From positions 1-64,000 of the forward strand of contig NZ_RPFJ01000015.1 of assembly GCF_003813905.1 (NCBI RefSeq): a stretch of DNA of 64,000 nt. Direction: 5' to 3'. Origin of the DNA: Aureibaculum marinum. Its GTDB lineage: Bacteria > Bacteroidota > Bacteroidia > Flavobacteriales > Flavobacteriaceae. The translations under genes were made by a program, and so were the position numbers. Each line of letters starts with the position of its first letter. The first letter of the stretch is position 1. Positions 63,856 through 64,000 of this stretch are shown here, one piece after another. Under the pieces are notes generated by a model. The model searched no databases. It was not told the DNA's origin and was given only the letters and a program-made list of their open reading frames with translations.

Positions 63856-64000
63856 TTAATGTGCTTCTAACCAATTTTTACCTAACCCAATTTCAACATC
63901 TAATGGTACTATTAGTTTATAGGCATTTTCCATTTCTGTTTTAATTATGGGTGTTATAGTTTCTAGTTCGTCGTTGTGAGCATCAAAAACCAATTCATCA
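63856..64000 (-). CDS. polA: DNA polymerase I, C-terminal end only
   Basis: The last 47 codons of a minus-strand gene that continues past the right edge. The visible part begins DELVFDAHNDEL, the end of polymerase motif C (the His of HDE lies just outside the window), and continues MENAYKLIVPLDVEIGLGKNW to the end LEAH, which matches the C-terminus of family A polymerases. Exonuclease domains cannot be judged from this piece. Confidence 0.93.
   Translation of the reverse strand, partial: DELVFDAHNDELETITPIIKTEMENAYKLIVPLDVEIGLGKNWLEAH

Noticed and set aside
1-64000. CRISPR array, insertion sequence, prophage or integrative element
   Set aside because: No regularly spaced direct repeats, transposase, integrase or phage structural genes were seen; tRNA genes show no attachment-site duplication nearby.

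Overview
The window looks like chromosome from a member of the Bacteroidetes, most likely family Flavobacteriaceae. This rests on the strongly AT-rich sequence, the near absence of Shine-Dalgarno sequences, repeated Bacteroidetes-type promoter elements (TTG, a 19-21 base spacer, then TAnnTTTG), and marker families: PorP/SprF and PorT of type IX secretion, a SusC/SusD pair, a PID-CTERM mini-protein and tandem ExbD genes. I saw no insertion sequence, phage or CRISPR array. Species cannot be named from the sequence alone.

Layout. 1-3.9 kb: the tail of a PorP/SprF-like gene, then two tandem PD40/OmpA-like outer-membrane proteins. 3.9-13.4 kb: ileS, a DksA-like gene, a secreted adhesin-like protein, lspA, uvrC and a patatin fused to an outer-membrane barrel. 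13.5-20.5 kb, minus strand: a tetR-tolC-adaptor-RND efflux operon with a probable TetR operator over its promoter. 20.6-28.4 kb: a polyprenyl synthase, tRNA-CAU, a PID-CTERM mini-protein, ribE (minus), then pdxA, a YceD-like gene, rpmF, fabH, accB, accC and an Lrp-type regulator. 28.4-33.7 kb: a zinc metallopeptidase (minus), asparaginase, tRNA-Ser, and an ExbB / four-helix membrane protein / ExbD / ExbD / PorT module. 33.7-43.6 kb, all minus strand: a PAP2-like membrane protein, rpoN, a WG-repeat protein, asnS, rfbA, an MMPL-type transporter, frr and pyrH.

44-58.9 kb is the accessory part: a polysaccharide-utilisation locus for N-acetylglucosamine-containing glycans. The left block holds SusC, SusD, a FAS1-DNRLRE-CSPG-like lipoprotein, a GH16-like lipoprotein, a NagB-like deaminase and a GH20-like enzyme. 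A LacI-type regulator lies on the opposite strand. The right block holds a sodium:solute symporter, NagA and a GH20 hexosaminidase. The inferred flow is glycan capture and trimming outside or in the periplasm, uptake of free sugar by the symporter, phosphorylation by a kinase not present here, then NagA and NagB to fructose-6-phosphate. Three copies of one operator (core CAAACGTTTG) tie the locus together: over the -33 element of the susC promoter, just before lacI, and at the centre of a perfect 50-bp palindrome in front of the symporter gene.

58.9-64 kb: tsf, rpsB, rpsI and rplM on the minus strand, a gamma-glutamyltransferase, and the last codons of polA running in from the right edge.

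Most of the window is ordinary conserved core. The observations most worth checking are the LacI regulon with its palindrome, the three-domain lipoprotein in the locus, the altered active-site residues of the NagB-like protein, the TetR operator, the ExbB/ExbD/PorT linkage and the long hairpin between rpsI and rpsB. I did not find an unmistakably new kind of system. No database search was possible, so family names rest on motifs and domain patterns read by eye.
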